From: CAWINY01 sp963837635
GTDB lineage: Bacteria; Acidobacteriota; Terriglobia; Terriglobales; Acidobacteriaceae
DNA: 64,000 bases
Direction of reading: 5' to 3'
NCBI GenBank assembly: GCA_963837635.1
Contig: CAWINY010000004.1
Location: 248,001 to 312,000, forward strand
The notes below the pieces were generated by a model. That model had not been told where the DNA came from, did not search any database, and saw only the letters and a list, made by a program, of their open reading frames with translations. The position numbers were made by a program, and so were the translations under genes. Positions 8,662-19,952 of the stretch are shown here, piece after piece (the stretch's first letter is position 1; every line of letters starts with the position of its first letter).

Positions 8662-9453
8662 TCTTTGACATTGTTGCCCGCAGCCTGACCAGCAAAAGGG
8701 TGCTGATGCCAACCGAGCAGTTGCTCGGCAACTGTGCGGGAAGCCGCATGCCTGAGGTGCAGCCCAAGCTGCTGACCAAGGCGCTGGCGCAGGCTGCGGT
8801 GGATGCCTGTCCCACCTCTGCCCTCCAGTTGGAGAGCCGGGAAGGCAACACGCACCTGATCATGAACTACGGCGAATGTACCGGCTGCGGGCAGTGCGTG
8901 GAGGTGAGCCAAGGGGCGTTCGTTGTGGCCGAAAGCTTGGCCTGCTGCGGTGTTTCGCAAGGCTGGCTTGATCCGGCGGTGGGATGTCGACAGCGGAACT
9001 GAGATTCCTACGGACCAGCTCGCGCCAGAACAAGCCGGCAATGAGATTCGCGAGCTGCTTGGCCGGGCGCTGAATATCCGCCAGGTCGATGCCGGTTCCT
9101 GCAACGGTTGTGAAGGCGAAATCGTCGCCTTGACCAACCCCTATTACGACCTTGAGCGCTTTGGGATTCACTTTGTCGCCTCGCCCAAACACGCCGACAT
9201 GCTGTTGGTCACCGGACCCGTGACCCGCAACATGGCTGAGGCCCTGAAGCACACCTACGAAGCCACGCCCTCCCCGAAGCTGGTAGTTGCCGTCGGAGCA
9301 TGCGGTTGCAGCGGCGGAATTTTCGCGGGAAGCGACGCCGTGGTGGGAGCGGTGGATCAGGTGATCCACGTCGATGCTTACGTGCCGGGTTGCCCGCCTA
9401 CGCCCGCCATGCTGCTGACCGGCATCCTTCAGGCTTTACAGGCGGGACGATGA
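8658..9453 (+). CDS. Fused ferredoxin-like (HyfH) and NuoB-like (HyfI) iron-sulfur subunit, frameshifted
   Basis: The ATG at 8658 overlaps the hyfG stop. Residues 1-90 form a ferredoxin-like domain with a single cluster motif CTGCGQC; the usual fourth cysteine-proline is replaced (VEVSQG). After a one-base slip between about 8925 and 8975 the frame continues as a NuoB/HyfI domain: SCNGCEGEI, GACGCSGGIF and YVPGCPPTP supply the proximal [4Fe-4S] cysteines. Repaired length is about 264 residues. The NuoB part alone could start at a TTG at 8923, but no ribosome site supports that, so a fusion is preferred. This subunit would pass electrons to the quinone-like site between HyfG and HyfI. Confidence 0.75.
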
Positions 9454-9670
9454 TAGGAGCCGAGTTGCGGGTCATTGGGAGATGGCTTGGGTTAGTTTTC
9501 TAGTAAACTGAATAACACGCCTCGCTGTCCTTATTTGCGGCGCATCTCTGCCGCCGCGATTTCAGCGATCCATCGGATTGGCGTTTCCCGGGACAACCGG
9601 TGTGCTGGGAAACAACTGCGAAGCTAGAGGTTCGCTGTCGTCAAGGGACAACCGGAGAGGGAAGGCAAGT

Positions 9671-11500
9671 TTGAACAAGGGAATTCGCAATATCGCCATC
9701 ATCGCGCACGTGGACCACGGCAAGACGACGTTGGTAGACGCCATGCTCCGGCAGAGCGGCGTCTTTCGTGCCAACCAGGAATTGATCGAGCGCGTGATGG
9801 ACTCCAACGACCTGGAGCGCGAGCGCGGCATCACCATCCTCGCCAAGAACACTGCCGTCTTCTATCACGAGATGAAGATCAACATCGTGGACACGCCCGG
9901 CCACAGCGACTTTGGCGGGGAAGTCGAGCGCGCCCTGAAGATGGTGGACGGAGTCATGCTGCTGGTCGATGCCAGCGAAGGTCCTCTGCCGCAGACCCGC
10001 TACGTGCTCAGCAAGGCGCTGGAAGCCAAGCTGCCGCCCATTGTGGTGATCAACAAGATCGATCGCCCCGATGCGCGCGCGCAGGAAGTGCTCAACGAGA
10101 TCTATGACCTCTTCATCGATCTTGAAGCCGAGGAGTCGCAGCTCGATTTTCCGGTGCTCTACACCAATGCCAAGCTTGGCACCGCGAGCACCGATGGCGA
10201 CCAGCCCGGGCAGAACCTGCAGCCGCTCTTCGACGCGATCGTGAACACCATTCCCGAACCTGCCGGGGATGCCGCGGGACCGCTGCAAATCCTGGTCGCC
10301 AACCTGGATTACAGCGACTACCTGGGACGGCTGGCGATTGCGCGCGTCTTCAACGGAACCCTACGAACCGGCGAAGAGGTGGGCATTGCCAAGCTGGATG
10401 GCTCGCTGCAGAAGGTGAAGATCACCAAGCTGTTCTCCTTCGACGGCCTGAAGCGCACCGACATTGAACAGACCGATCTCGGCGATATCGTTGCCGTCGC
10501 GGGCGTGGCCGGCATCACCATTGGCGAAACCATCACCGATTTTGAGAATCCCACGCCGCTGCCCACGATTGTGATCGACGAGCCGACCATCGCCATGCAG
10601 TTCACGGTGAACACCTCGCCCTTTGCCGGAAGGGAAGGGCGGTACGTCACCTCGCGCAACCTGCGCGAGCGGCTGGGGAAAGAGCTGCTGACCAATGTTT
10701 CCATACGCGTGGAAGACTCCGCCTCCACCGACTCGTTCAAGGTGATGGGCCGCGGTGAACTGCAATTGGCCATCCTGATCGAGATGATGCGTCGTGAAAG
10801 CTACGAACTCATGGTGGGCATGCCGGAGATTGTTACCAAGACGATCGACGGCAAGATCATGGAACCGGTCGAGCACCTCACCATCGACATCCCGGAAGAG
10901 TTCATCGGCGTGGTGATCGAGAAGCTCGGCACCCGCAAAGGCGAGATGCAGAAGATGCACAACCACGGCTATGGCCGGGTGCGCATCGAGTTCCGCGTGG
11001 CCAGCCGCGGCTTGATCGGCCTGCGCAGCGAGCTGCTCACCGACACCCGCGGGACCATCGTGATGAATTCGCTGTTTGACGGATACATGGAATGGCAGGG
11101 GGGGATCCAGCATCGGCCCACTGGGGCGCTGGTGGCGGATCGCGGCGGATCGACTACCGCGTATGCTCTGTGGGGATTGCAGGAGCGCGGGGAGTTGTTC
11201 GTAGGCCCCGCCACGGAAGTCTACGAGGGCATGGTCATCGGCGAAAACTCGCGCGACAACGACATCGACGTGAACTGCGTGCGCGAGAAGAAGCTGACGA
11301 ATATGCGATCGTCCACGGCCGACGATGCCATTCGTCTCGTCCCCTTCCGGGCACTCAACCTGGAGCAGGCCATCGAGTTCATTGCCGAGGACGAGTACGT
11401 CGAGATCACGCCGAAGTCGCTGCGCCTGCGGAAGAAGATCCTGCAGTCGAACCGGCGTCCTCGCAAATACGCCACTCCCGTGGATGTGAGCGCCAGCTAG
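9671..11500 (+). CDS. typA: Ribosome-associated GTPase TypA/BipA
   Basis: 609 residues, the usual TypA length. It is a translational GTPase of the EF-G family that binds the ribosome and aids large-subunit assembly and stress growth. GTPase motifs are in order: HVDHGKTT (G1), RGITI (G2), DTPGHSDFGGEV (G3) and NKIDR (G4), then the EF-G-like domains and the TypA-specific C-terminus. The TTG at 9671 is chosen because a GGAGAGGGA ribosome site precedes it and the protein then begins at the G-domain as in other TypA proteins; an upstream in-frame start at 9578 would add 31 unlikely residues. A perfect hairpin follows at 11509-11535. Confidence 0.95.
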   Translation: MNKGIRNIAIIAHVDHGKTTLVDAMLRQSGVFRANQELIERVMDSNDLERERGITILAKNTAVFYHEMKINIVDTPGHSDFGGEVERALKMVDGVMLLVDASEGPLPQTRYVLSKALEAKLPPIVVINKIDRPDARAQEVLNEIYDLFIDLEAEESQLDFPVLYTNAKLGTASTDGDQPGQNLQPLFDAIVNTIPEPAGDAAGPLQILVANLDYSDYLGRLAIARVFNGTLRTGEEVGIAKLDGSLQKVKITKLFSFDGLKRTDIEQTDLGDIVAVAGVAGITIGETITDFENPTPLPTIVIDEPTIAMQFTVNTSPFAGREGRYVTSRNLRERLGKELLTNVSIRVEDSASTDSFKVMGRGELQLAILIEMMRRESYELMVGMPEIVTKTIDGKIMEPVEHLTIDIPEEFIGVVIEKLGTRKGEMQKMHNHGYGRVRIEFRVASRGLIGLRSELLTDTRGTIVMNSLFDGYMEWQGGIQHRPTGALVADRGGSTTAYALWGLQERGELFVGPATEVYEGMVIGENSRDNDIDVNCVREKKLTNMRSSTADDAIRLVPFRALNLEQAIEFIAEDEYVEITPKSLRLRKKILQSNRRPRKYATPVDVSAS

Positions 11501-11508
11501 TACGTGGT

Positions 11509-11535
11509 GTAGCGCCGGCGAGACGCCGGCGCTAC
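11509..11535. repeat. Palindrome family C, intergenic copy
   Basis: Perfect inverted repeat: arms GTAGCGCCGGCG and CGCCGGCGCTAC, loop AGA, between the convergent typA and hydrolase genes. It has no T-run, so it is at best a Rho-dependent or structural terminator. The same 22-base core lies inside hemW at 30449-30470. Confidence 0.85.
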
Positions 11536-11546
11536 GACTACCTGCT

Positions 11547-12635
11547 CTAAACGCCCAGGGCCTCAATCACCGCGTCATGGAAGGCGGGTCGAACCTGCTT
11601 GATCGCCTGCGGTTTGCGATCCGGCCAGGTGCGATTGGTCAGCAGAGTGACGGAGAGCTCCCGCTCGGGATCGATCCACAAGGAAGTCCCTGCATAGCCG
11701 AGATGTCCGTACGCGCGGGAAGAGAAGTAGCGTCCCGATTGCGACGGCTGGGAGGGCGTGTCCCAACCCAGAGCGCGCGAAGTAGTCCTGTTATCGCGCT
11801 TCGTAAACAACTCTACCGTGTCTGGTCGCAGGATGGGCGCTCCACCGGCGAGCATGCACGCGGCAAATCGTGCGACATCTTCGGCAGGAGCGAAAACTCC
11901 GGCGTGTCCCGCCACCCCGCCCAAGACGCTGGCGTTCTCGTCCTGCACCTCGCCCTGGATGGCGCGGCGGCGGAAGGTGCGATCTTCCTCGGTGGGCGGG
12001 ATCCGGTGCCGCCACTCCTGGGGCGGACAGTACGTGGTCTGCGCCATGGCCAGCGGACCGAAGACTTCGCGCCGGCAGAACGAATCGAGGGGTTCGTCCG
12101 CAATCCGTTCCAGGGCATGGCCGAGCAGGATGAATCCGATATCGCTGTACACGGCGCGCGAACCGGGATCCGCCATGAGCGGCACCTGCGCCGCGGCACG
12201 CAGCAGATCCTCGCGGCTGGGTGCCCTCAGGAACAGTTGTTCGTAGGCGGGCAGCCCGGAGGAATGCGCCAGCAGCATGCGGATGGTCACGTCCAGACGG
12301 CGCGGATCCGCCCCCTTGAATTCCGGAACCACGCCGGCCAATGCGGCCTCCAGATCGAGTTGGCCGCGTTCATACAGCAGCATCGCCATGGTGGTGGTTG
12401 CGACCACCTTGGACACCGATGCCAGGTCGAAGATTGTGTCAGCTTGCACCGTCGGCGAGATTCGCTCGTAGGTGAAGCGACCCAGCCCTTTCAGCGCGAC
12501 TAGACGTCCCCGATGCGTGATCGCCGTCGCTGCCGCGGGAAATGCCTTCTGCTCGATGGCATCCAGCAGAATGCCGCGCGCGGCCGCGAATCTGCGATCC
12601 TGATCGTCGTAGGCGGGTTGCAGTTGTGGGAGCAC
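11547..12635 (-). CDS. Serine hydrolase, beta-lactamase (class C) fold
   Basis: 362 residues. The catalytic SxxK motif is SVSK at 73-76 and the second tyrosine motif is YSD at 163-165; near the C-terminus YGHLGYAGTSLW holds the HxG that replaces KTG in esterase-like members. Together they mark the beta-lactamase/transpeptidase-like family. Members include esterases, D-aminopeptidases and peptidoglycan-recycling enzymes; the substrate cannot be read from sequence. No clear signal peptide is seen, so it may act in the cytoplasm, which argues against a role in resistance. It faces typA tail to tail. Confidence 0.85.
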   Translation of the reverse strand: MLPQLQPAYDDQDRRFAAARGILLDAIEQKAFPAAATAITHRGRLVALKGLGRFTYERISPTVQADTIFDLASVSKVVATTTMAMLLYERGQLDLEAALAGVVPEFKGADPRRLDVTIRMLLAHSSGLPAYEQLFLRAPSREDLLRAAAQVPLMADPGSRAVYSDIGFILLGHALERIADEPLDSFCRREVFGPLAMAQTTYCPPQEWRHRIPPTEEDRTFRRRAIQGEVQDENASVLGGVAGHAGVFAPAEDVARFAACMLAGGAPILRPDTVELFTKRDNRTTSRALGWDTPSQPSQSGRYFSSRAYGHLGYAGTSLWIDPERELSVTLLTNRTWPDRKPQAIKQVRPAFHDAVIEALGV

Positions 12636-12775
12636 CTAGCCGCTTATAACAGAGAGCGCAGGAAAATCCAACGCGAAGCCGCTAAGGCGCGAGGCGGAGA
12701 AAATCCGCTTAGGTCCTTCTCAATCCGTTGTTCTTGTCATTTTTGCAAAGTAACTGCGAGGCGAACGAAGTGAAA

Positions 12776-12804
12776 CCCCGACAAACGCATAGTGCTTGTC
12801 GGGG
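12776..12804. repeat. Intergenic hairpin
   Basis: Nine-base arms CCCCGACAA and TTGTCGGGG around an 11-base loop, about 100 bases past the end of the minus-strand cNMP-binding gene and upstream of the hydrolase gene. It lacks a T-run. The rest of 12636-12904 holds only a few GCGAAGCCGC-type repeat words. Confidence 0.5.
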
Positions 12805-12904
12805 TGACCATTGGATGGGGACTGGTCGAAAATCCTTGGACTCAGCCCTTGCCTGCACGACAAAAATTGTGGCAGTCAGGCGGTGCAGAATCTGCCGCGC
12901 TTCG

Positions 12905-13372
12905 CTAATGAGCCTCCAGCGGGATGCTCATCACGATGGTCTGCAGTTTCTGCATGGTTTCGGTGTATCTCTTGAAATAGATATCAGAGATGCGCCGTTG
13001 AATGGCGTATCCCATTCGACAATCGTCATCTGTCATGCGCCGCAAGGCGGCGCTCTCGATTTTCAGGATCTTGGAATCTGCCATGCATTGGGCGGTCAGC
13101 ATGTAGGTCCCAGGTTCAAGGCTGGCACTTGCGCCGAAAATGGCGCCTCGACCCAGCGATTCAATAAGAATGCTGAGGCCTTGTTTGCCGGGCAAGCGAA
13201 GCGCCACCTCGCCCTCCAGCACGACATATAGGTATTTGGCCTTGTCTCCCTGGTGGTACACCACTTGGCCGGCTTTGCGCTCCAGGATTTCCGAGGCGTT
13301 GTGAATGACATTGATTTGTTCAGGTCTGAGATAGCTGAAGACATCCTGCGCCAACAGCTGAGGGGTTGCCAT
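12905..13372 (-). CDS. Stand-alone cyclic-nucleotide-binding domain protein
   Basis: 155 residues. Residues 8-125 form a Crp/Fnr-type cNMP-binding beta-roll (GQVVYHQGDKAKYLYVVLEGEVAL, then a GAIFGASASLEPGTY loop at the phosphate-binding cassette). The canonical cassette arginine of cAMP receptors is not obvious, so the ligand is uncertain. There is no helix-turn-helix, so it is not a DNA-binding Crp protein; it may gate a partner protein. The start is set by a strong CAGGAGGAGGT ribosome site (13381-13391) eight bases upstream. Divergent from the YbhB gene, sharing a promoter region of about 120 bases. Confidence 0.8.
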   Translation of the reverse strand: MATPQLLAQDVFSYLRPEQINVIHNASEILERKAGQVVYHQGDKAKYLYVVLEGEVALRLPGKQGLSILIESLGRGAIFGASASLEPGTYMLTAQCMADSKILKIESAALRRMTDDDCRMGYAIQRRISDIYFKRYTETMQKLQTIVMSIPLEAH

Positions 13373-13490
13373 GCGAATTACCTCCTCCTGAATGTCATTA
13401 CCGCAGTGCGGTACTATACACCTAATCGCAATAGCCCGAGACGCGGCTGTGCAAAACCGCCGGCTGTCGTTCGTCGGAATGGGGGTGAGG

Positions 13491-14033
13491 ATGTCGGTGA
13501 AGTCCGTTTTCTTGCTTGCCGGCGTTTTGCTGCTAATTGGGCTGCCGGCTTGGCCGGGACAAGCCCAAACCAACCCACTGAAGCTCGAAAGCCCCGCCTT
13601 TGCCCAGGGCCAGCCCATCCCCCGGCAGTACAGTTGCGAAGGAGCGGATGTTTCTCCGCCGTTGCGCTGGAGCGATCCACCCCAAGGAGTCAAGAGCTTG
13701 GCGCTGATCTTCGACGATCCCGATGCCCCGGTGGGCGACTGGGTCCACTGGGTAATCTATAACCTTCCCGCCGCGACGCGAAGCCTGCCCGAGGCGGTAC
13801 CCAAGACAGAATCCGCCGCCGGCGGCCTGCAAGGGCGCAGCAGTTTCAAGAAAATCGGCTACGGCGGCCCCTGTCCTCCTTCCGGCACGCATCACTACTT
13901 TTTCCGGCTCTATGCGCTCGATACCCCGCTTAGCTTGCCTCCAGGGGCGGAGAAGAAAGATGTGGAAGCAGCCATGCAAAGCCACATCGTGGGCAAGGCG
14001 GAACTGATGGGCACATATCAGCGTGGGAAATAG
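13491..14033 (+). CDS. Exported YbhB/YbcL-family (PEBP-like) protein
   Basis: 180 residues. Residues 1-25 are a signal peptide (hydrophobic VFLLAGVLLLIGLPA, cleavage near GQA-Q), so the protein is exported. The rest is the bacterial PEBP/Raf-kinase-inhibitor-like fold, with SPAFAQGQPIPRQYSCEGADVSPPL, the DPDAP...WVHWVIYN ligand-binding core and a GPCPPSGTHHYFFRLYALD segment. The biochemical role of bacterial members is unclear. The ATG at 13491 sits behind a GGGGTGAGG ribosome site; an ATG at 13479 is the alternative. Confidence 0.85.
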   Translation: MSVKSVFLLAGVLLLIGLPAWPGQAQTNPLKLESPAFAQGQPIPRQYSCEGADVSPPLRWSDPPQGVKSLALIFDDPDAPVGDWVHWVIYNLPAATRSLPEAVPKTESAAGGLQGRSSFKKIGYGGPCPPSGTHHYFFRLYALDTPLSLPPGAEKKDVEAAMQSHIVGKAELMGTYQRGK

Positions 14034-14284
14034 GACAGTCAGGGACTGAGTGTGAGGTTCGCCGAAACCTGCCGAGTTGCCGCTGATCCACGCTGATGAA
14101 CGCTGATTCGGAAAAGAAAGAATCAGGGTTCATCTGCGTAGATTCCAAGTCTTCCTGCGCCGCGCTCTTCAACTTCGCGCGAAATGACCACCGCCAATCA
14201 TTTTCCCGAAGCCGAAAACCGAGAGCTGACGGCTGATGGCTGACGGCTAATTGAGGCAGACCGGGATTCGGCGGCTGCATCCTA
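14034..14284. other. Intergenic region with CGCTGAT-type repeat words
   Basis: No gene. 14076-14135 holds a degenerate inverted repeat (GCTGATCCACGCTGAT ... GAATCAGGGTTCATCTGCGTAG), a relative of family B with the word CGCTGAT in place of CGCGGAT. 14215-14250 holds GAGAGCTGACGGCTGATGGCTGACGG tandem words. Confidence 0.5.
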
Positions 14285-14289
14285 ATGAA

Positions 14290-14940
14290 ATGGGAGTTCC
14301 CCCGGCTCTGCCGGGGAGGCACGCGAAGTTTGACAGATACGGGAGTCCATCCAAGAAACTCCTGGCGTGAGCCGCGAAGCACACGCAAAGGAGAAACTGG
14401 ATGGACGAGTATGAAAGCTTAAGCCACTCGAAATGGGAGTGCAAATACCATGTGGTGTTTATCCCAAAGGGCCGGCGGAAAGCGTTGTATGGGGAGTTGC
14501 GGAAGTATTTGGGAGAGGTGTTCCGCAAACTGGCGGAGCAGAAGGAAAGCCGGATTGAGGAAGGGCATCTGCTGGCGGACCACGTGCACATGTTGATATC
14601 GATCCCGCCGAAGTACGCGGTGGCGCAGGTGGTTGGGTTTATGAAAGGGAAGAGTGCGATTCATCTGGCGCGAGTGTACGGAGGGCGGAAACAGAATTTT
14701 GTAGGGCAGAGTTTCTGGGCGCGGGGATACTTTGTGTCGACGGTCGGGCGGGACGAGACATCGATCCGAGAGTACATCCGCACGCAGGAGGAAGAGGACA
14801 AGCGCCTGGATCAGTTGAACATGTGGCGCTGAAGGGGCCACCTTCAGGTGGCCAAGAATGTCGGGGCCGCGTTAGCGACCCCGCTCAGCCGCTTTGAGCG
14901 GCTCACATCCTAAAGCCCCCGGCTCTGCCGGGGGATATTT
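14290..14940 (+). mobile_element. IS200/IS605-type insertion sequence bounded by matching hairpins
   Basis: One small transposase gene between two near-identical hairpins: CCCCCGGCTCTGCCGGGG near 14298-14315 and CCCCCGGCTCTGCCGGGGG near 14916-14934. IS200/IS605 elements have no terminal inverted repeats but carry such subterminal hairpins that the transposase recognises on single strands. Three more hairpins sit between the gene and the right end: GGCCACCTTCAGGTGGCC (14837-14854), a GGGGCCGC/GCGACCCC stem (about 14863-14882) and a GCCGCTTTGAGCGGC stem (about 14887-14902). Exact ends are estimates. Confidence 0.7.
14401..14832 (+). CDS. tnpA: IS200/IS605-family Y1 transposase TnpA
   Basis: 143 residues, full length for IS200-type TnpA. 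It has the HUH metal-binding pair (LADHVHMLISIP) and the catalytic tyrosine in SIREYIRTQEEED near the C-terminus, plus the N-terminal KYHVVFIPKGRRK strand. These enzymes cut and join single-stranded DNA at hairpin-bounded ends. The frame is intact, so the element may still be active or recently active. No tnpB gene accompanies it. An AAAGGAGAAACTGG ribosome site precedes the ATG. Confidence 0.92.
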   Translation: MDEYESLSHSKWECKYHVVFIPKGRRKALYGELRKYLGEVFRKLAEQKESRIEEGHLLADHVHMLISIPPKYAVAQVVGFMKGKSAIHLARVYGGRKQNFVGQSFWARGYFVSTVGRDETSIREYIRTQEEEDKRLDQLNMWR

Positions 14941-14985
14941 ACTGGGCGGTTTCCTGGAATCAAGCGCTTTCAAGCGGAGATACCC

Positions 14986-16281
14986 ATGTCGGTTGTGCCC
15001 CGTCCCCTCCCCGGTCCGGACGCAGAGACCAGTTTGGCCTTGCTCGATGCTCTGCTCGCGGGCGTCCACCCGCGCAGCTTTGCCGTGCGGCTGTGGAATA
15101 GCGCGGTGATCCCCGCAACTGCCGGCCATCCGGCACGCTTCACGCTGTTCATTCACAGCCCTGGTGTGCTGCGGCGCATGTTCGAGGCGCCGACCGAAGT
15201 CAGCCTCGGCGAAGCTTACCTTTATGACGACTGCGATATCGAAGGCGACGTCGAGTCGGCAGTGCGCTTGGGGCAAAGATTGATCGCCCAGCGGTACGGG
15301 CTGCGCGAACGCCTGCGCCTGCGCTCGCTACTGCGGCGGCTGCCGCAGGAAGTTCCAGTCACTGCTCGGGGCGGGCCTCAGCTCACGGGAAAACTTCGCT
15401 CCAAGGACCGTGATAGAGCGGCCATTCGCTATCACTACGATTTGTCGAATGATTTCTACGCGCTCTTTCTCGATCGCCAGATGATCTATTCTTCGGGTTA
15501 TTTTGCCCGGCCGGATGAGGATCTCGACAGCGCACAGACGCACAAGCTGGAGAGCATCTGCCGCGCACTTGACTTGCGCAAGGGCGACCGGTTGCTGGAT
15601 ATCGGCTGCGGCTGGGGCGGGCTGATTCTCTACGCCGTGCAGCAGTTTGGGGTCGAGGCGCTGGGGATCACCTTGAGCGAACGTCAGGCGGAGCTGGCGC
15701 GCGAGCGTATTCGCCAGGCCGGCCTGCAGGAGCGTTGCCGGGTGGAGATTCGCGACTACCGGGACTTGGACCCGCAGGCCTCGTTTGACAAGATCACCAG
15801 CATCGGCATGGTGGAACACGTCGGCGCTAAGCAGTTGCGCGAGTATTTCAGCCGCGTTTGGGGGCTGCTCCCGGCCGGAGGAGCCTTCGTCAATAGCGGC
15901 ATTTCGCGGCTGGTCTCCGAGCCGGCTCACCCGCCCGCTTCCTTCTCGGATGCCTACGTCTTTCCCGACGGAGAACTGGAGCCGCTCTATGAAATTTTGG
16001 GCGCCGCGGAGATGGCCGGCTTCGAGCTGCGGAGCTGCCACAATCTGCGGGAACACTATGCGCTGACCTTGTTTCATTGGCTCCGCCGCCTGGAAGCCCA
16101 TGCCGAGGAGGCGCGCGCGGCAACCGACGATAAGACCTACCGCCTGTGGCGGCTCTTCATGGCGGGTTCGGCCTTGCGCTTCTCGGAGGGAAAACTGCAG
16201 GTGTTCCAGTCTTTGCTGGTGAAGCCGGGGCTTAGCAGCAAGGTGTTGACGCGCGCTCCCTGGGAGGCGCGGCAGACGTAG
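14986..16281 (+). CDS. cfa: Cyclopropane-fatty-acyl-phospholipid synthase
   Basis: 431 residues. An N-terminal lipid-binding region is followed by a SAM methyltransferase domain with motif I LLDIGCGWGGL near residue 203 and the family block ITSIGMVEHVG. The segment AIRYHYDLSNDFYALFLDRQMIYSSGYF is diagnostic of CFA synthases and mycolic-acid-type methyltransferases. The enzyme adds a methylene from SAM across double bonds of membrane lipids, usually in stationary phase or acid stress. The ATG lies behind a CGGAG ribosome site just after the IS200-type element, so the IS may have displaced its original promoter (inference). Confidence 0.92.
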   Translation: MSVVPRPLPGPDAETSLALLDALLAGVHPRSFAVRLWNSAVIPATAGHPARFTLFIHSPGVLRRMFEAPTEVSLGEAYLYDDCDIEGDVESAVRLGQRLIAQRYGLRERLRLRSLLRRLPQEVPVTARGGPQLTGKLRSKDRDRAAIRYHYDLSNDFYALFLDRQMIYSSGYFARPDEDLDSAQTHKLESICRALDLRKGDRLLDIGCGWGGLILYAVQQFGVEALGITLSERQAELARERIRQAGLQERCRVEIRDYRDLDPQASFDKITSIGMVEHVGAKQLREYFSRVWGLLPAGGAFVNSGISRLVSEPAHPPASFSDAYVFPDGELEPLYEILGAAEMAGFELRSCHNLREHYALTLFHWLRRLEAHAEEARAATDDKTYRLWRLFMAGSALRFSEGKLQVFQSLLVKPGLSSKVLTRAPWEARQT

Positions 16282-16409
16282 CCGGGCGCAAGAGCGCCGT
16301 CCCTCCGGGACTCGGAATTGAAGAACGAAAAACAACCAACGACGAGCGACGAAAAGGCGAACGATCCATGGCCAACGATCTGCGACCAATGGCTCACGAC
16401 TAACGACTC

Positions 16410-17333
16410 TTACTTCGGCTGCGCGGGAGTGTCCACCACGTATAGCCGCGCAGGACCGCCGGGCTGGATGTTGTGTTGCTCGAAGCAGAGCTTGATCCGG
16501 CGGCGTAGTTCGCGGCTGACGGCGTACTGCTTGCCCGGCTTCGTCTTGACCAGCATCAGGTAATCCACCTCGCCAGCCGCGACCCGCTCGATTCCCGGCA
16601 CATCGGGCGCGGCCACGATGGCGTTGCTAAACGCGGGGTCGTTCTGGAGCTCCACGCCCACTTCCTTGAGCAGTTCCACGATCTCGTCACTATTTTGCTT
16701 GTAATCGACGGCCACGTGCAGGCTGAGCTGGGTCCAGTCGCGGGTGAGGTTGGAGACGACGCTGATCTGGCTGTTGGGCACGGCATGCACGCTGCCGTCC
16801 GCGTCGCGCAAAACCGTGCGGCGCAGGGTCATCTTCTCGACCGTACCGGTGACACTGGCGATTTTTACCACGTCGCCGACGTCATATTGGTTCTCCATCA
16901 GGATAAAGAAGCCGGTGATCACGTCTTTGACCAGGGTCTGTGCGCCAAAGCCGATGGCCAAGCCGGCCACGCCCGCGCTGGCGAGCAGCGGTCCCATGTT
17001 GATCCCCAGCGTCTGCAGGATCATCAGGGTGGCAACGAACAGGATCAGGAACAACCCTACGCCGTGGATGACGCTGGCCATGGTGCGCAACTGCTGCGAG
17101 CGCATGGTGCCGGGTACCGTCTCGGTACGGCTGAACTTCGACAAGTGCTCCGTGACCGCCTTGAGCAGGCGCACCAGGACAAACGAGATGAGGACGACGA
17201 CGACAATCTTGGGCACGTCGCGGCGCAGGAACTCGAAGGCGTCCAGGCGCCAGTCCTGGAGCACGTCGATCATGCGGAGGAAGTGACGCTCCCCCGCCGC
17301 GGGCAGGTCGGGAATCGGAGATTGAAGATTCAT
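16410..17333 (-). CDS. Small-conductance mechanosensitive channel, MscS family
   Basis: 307 residues. Three N-terminal membrane helices end in the pore helix GPLLASAGVAGLAIGFGAQTLVKDVITGFFILME, whose Ala/Gly pattern is the MscS signature. It is followed by the beta-domain (DVVKIASVTGTVEKMTLRRTVLRDADG...VPNSQI) and a mixed alpha/beta C-terminus. The channel opens in the inner membrane on osmotic downshock. Single gene; the upstream hppA terminator separates it from hppA on the same strand. Confidence 0.92.
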   Translation of the reverse strand: MNLQSPIPDLPAAGERHFLRMIDVLQDWRLDAFEFLRRDVPKIVVVVLISFVLVRLLKAVTEHLSKFSRTETVPGTMRSQQLRTMASVIHGVGLFLILFVATLMILQTLGINMGPLLASAGVAGLAIGFGAQTLVKDVITGFFILMENQYDVGDVVKIASVTGTVEKMTLRRTVLRDADGSVHAVPNSQISVVSNLTRDWTQLSLHVAVDYKQNSDEIVELLKEVGVELQNDPAFSNAIVAAPDVPGIERVAAGEVDYLMLVKTKPGKQYAVSRELRRRIKLCFEQHNIQPGGPARLYVVDTPAQPK

Positions 17334-17408
17334 GAGCTTAGCCGCGCGATTATATCAAGGGAGACGGGCGAGCAACCGGGCACACTGTTGGAGCGTGCGT
17401 CGTGACAG

Positions 17409-17440
17409 AAAAAACGCCATCCGGTTTCCCGGATGGCGTT
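17409..17440 (-). terminator. Rho-independent terminator of hppA
   Basis: Twelve-base perfect stem AACGCCATCCGG / CCGGATGGCGTT with a 4-base loop. Read on the minus strand it is followed by a run of six T. It lies 29 bases past the hppA stop. Confidence 0.9.
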
Positions 17441-17468
17441 CCTAGTTGGAGCAATTTGTTTCTGTTGG

Positions 17469-19952
<2,484 letters not shown>

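Noticed and set aside
11547..12635. Serine hydrolase as an antibiotic-resistance beta-lactamase
   Set aside because: No signal peptide is visible and the KTG motif is replaced by HLG, so an esterase- or peptidase-like role is more likely.
14837..14934. Hairpin array as a CRISPR array
   Set aside because: The stems differ from one another and there are no equal repeats with regular spacers.
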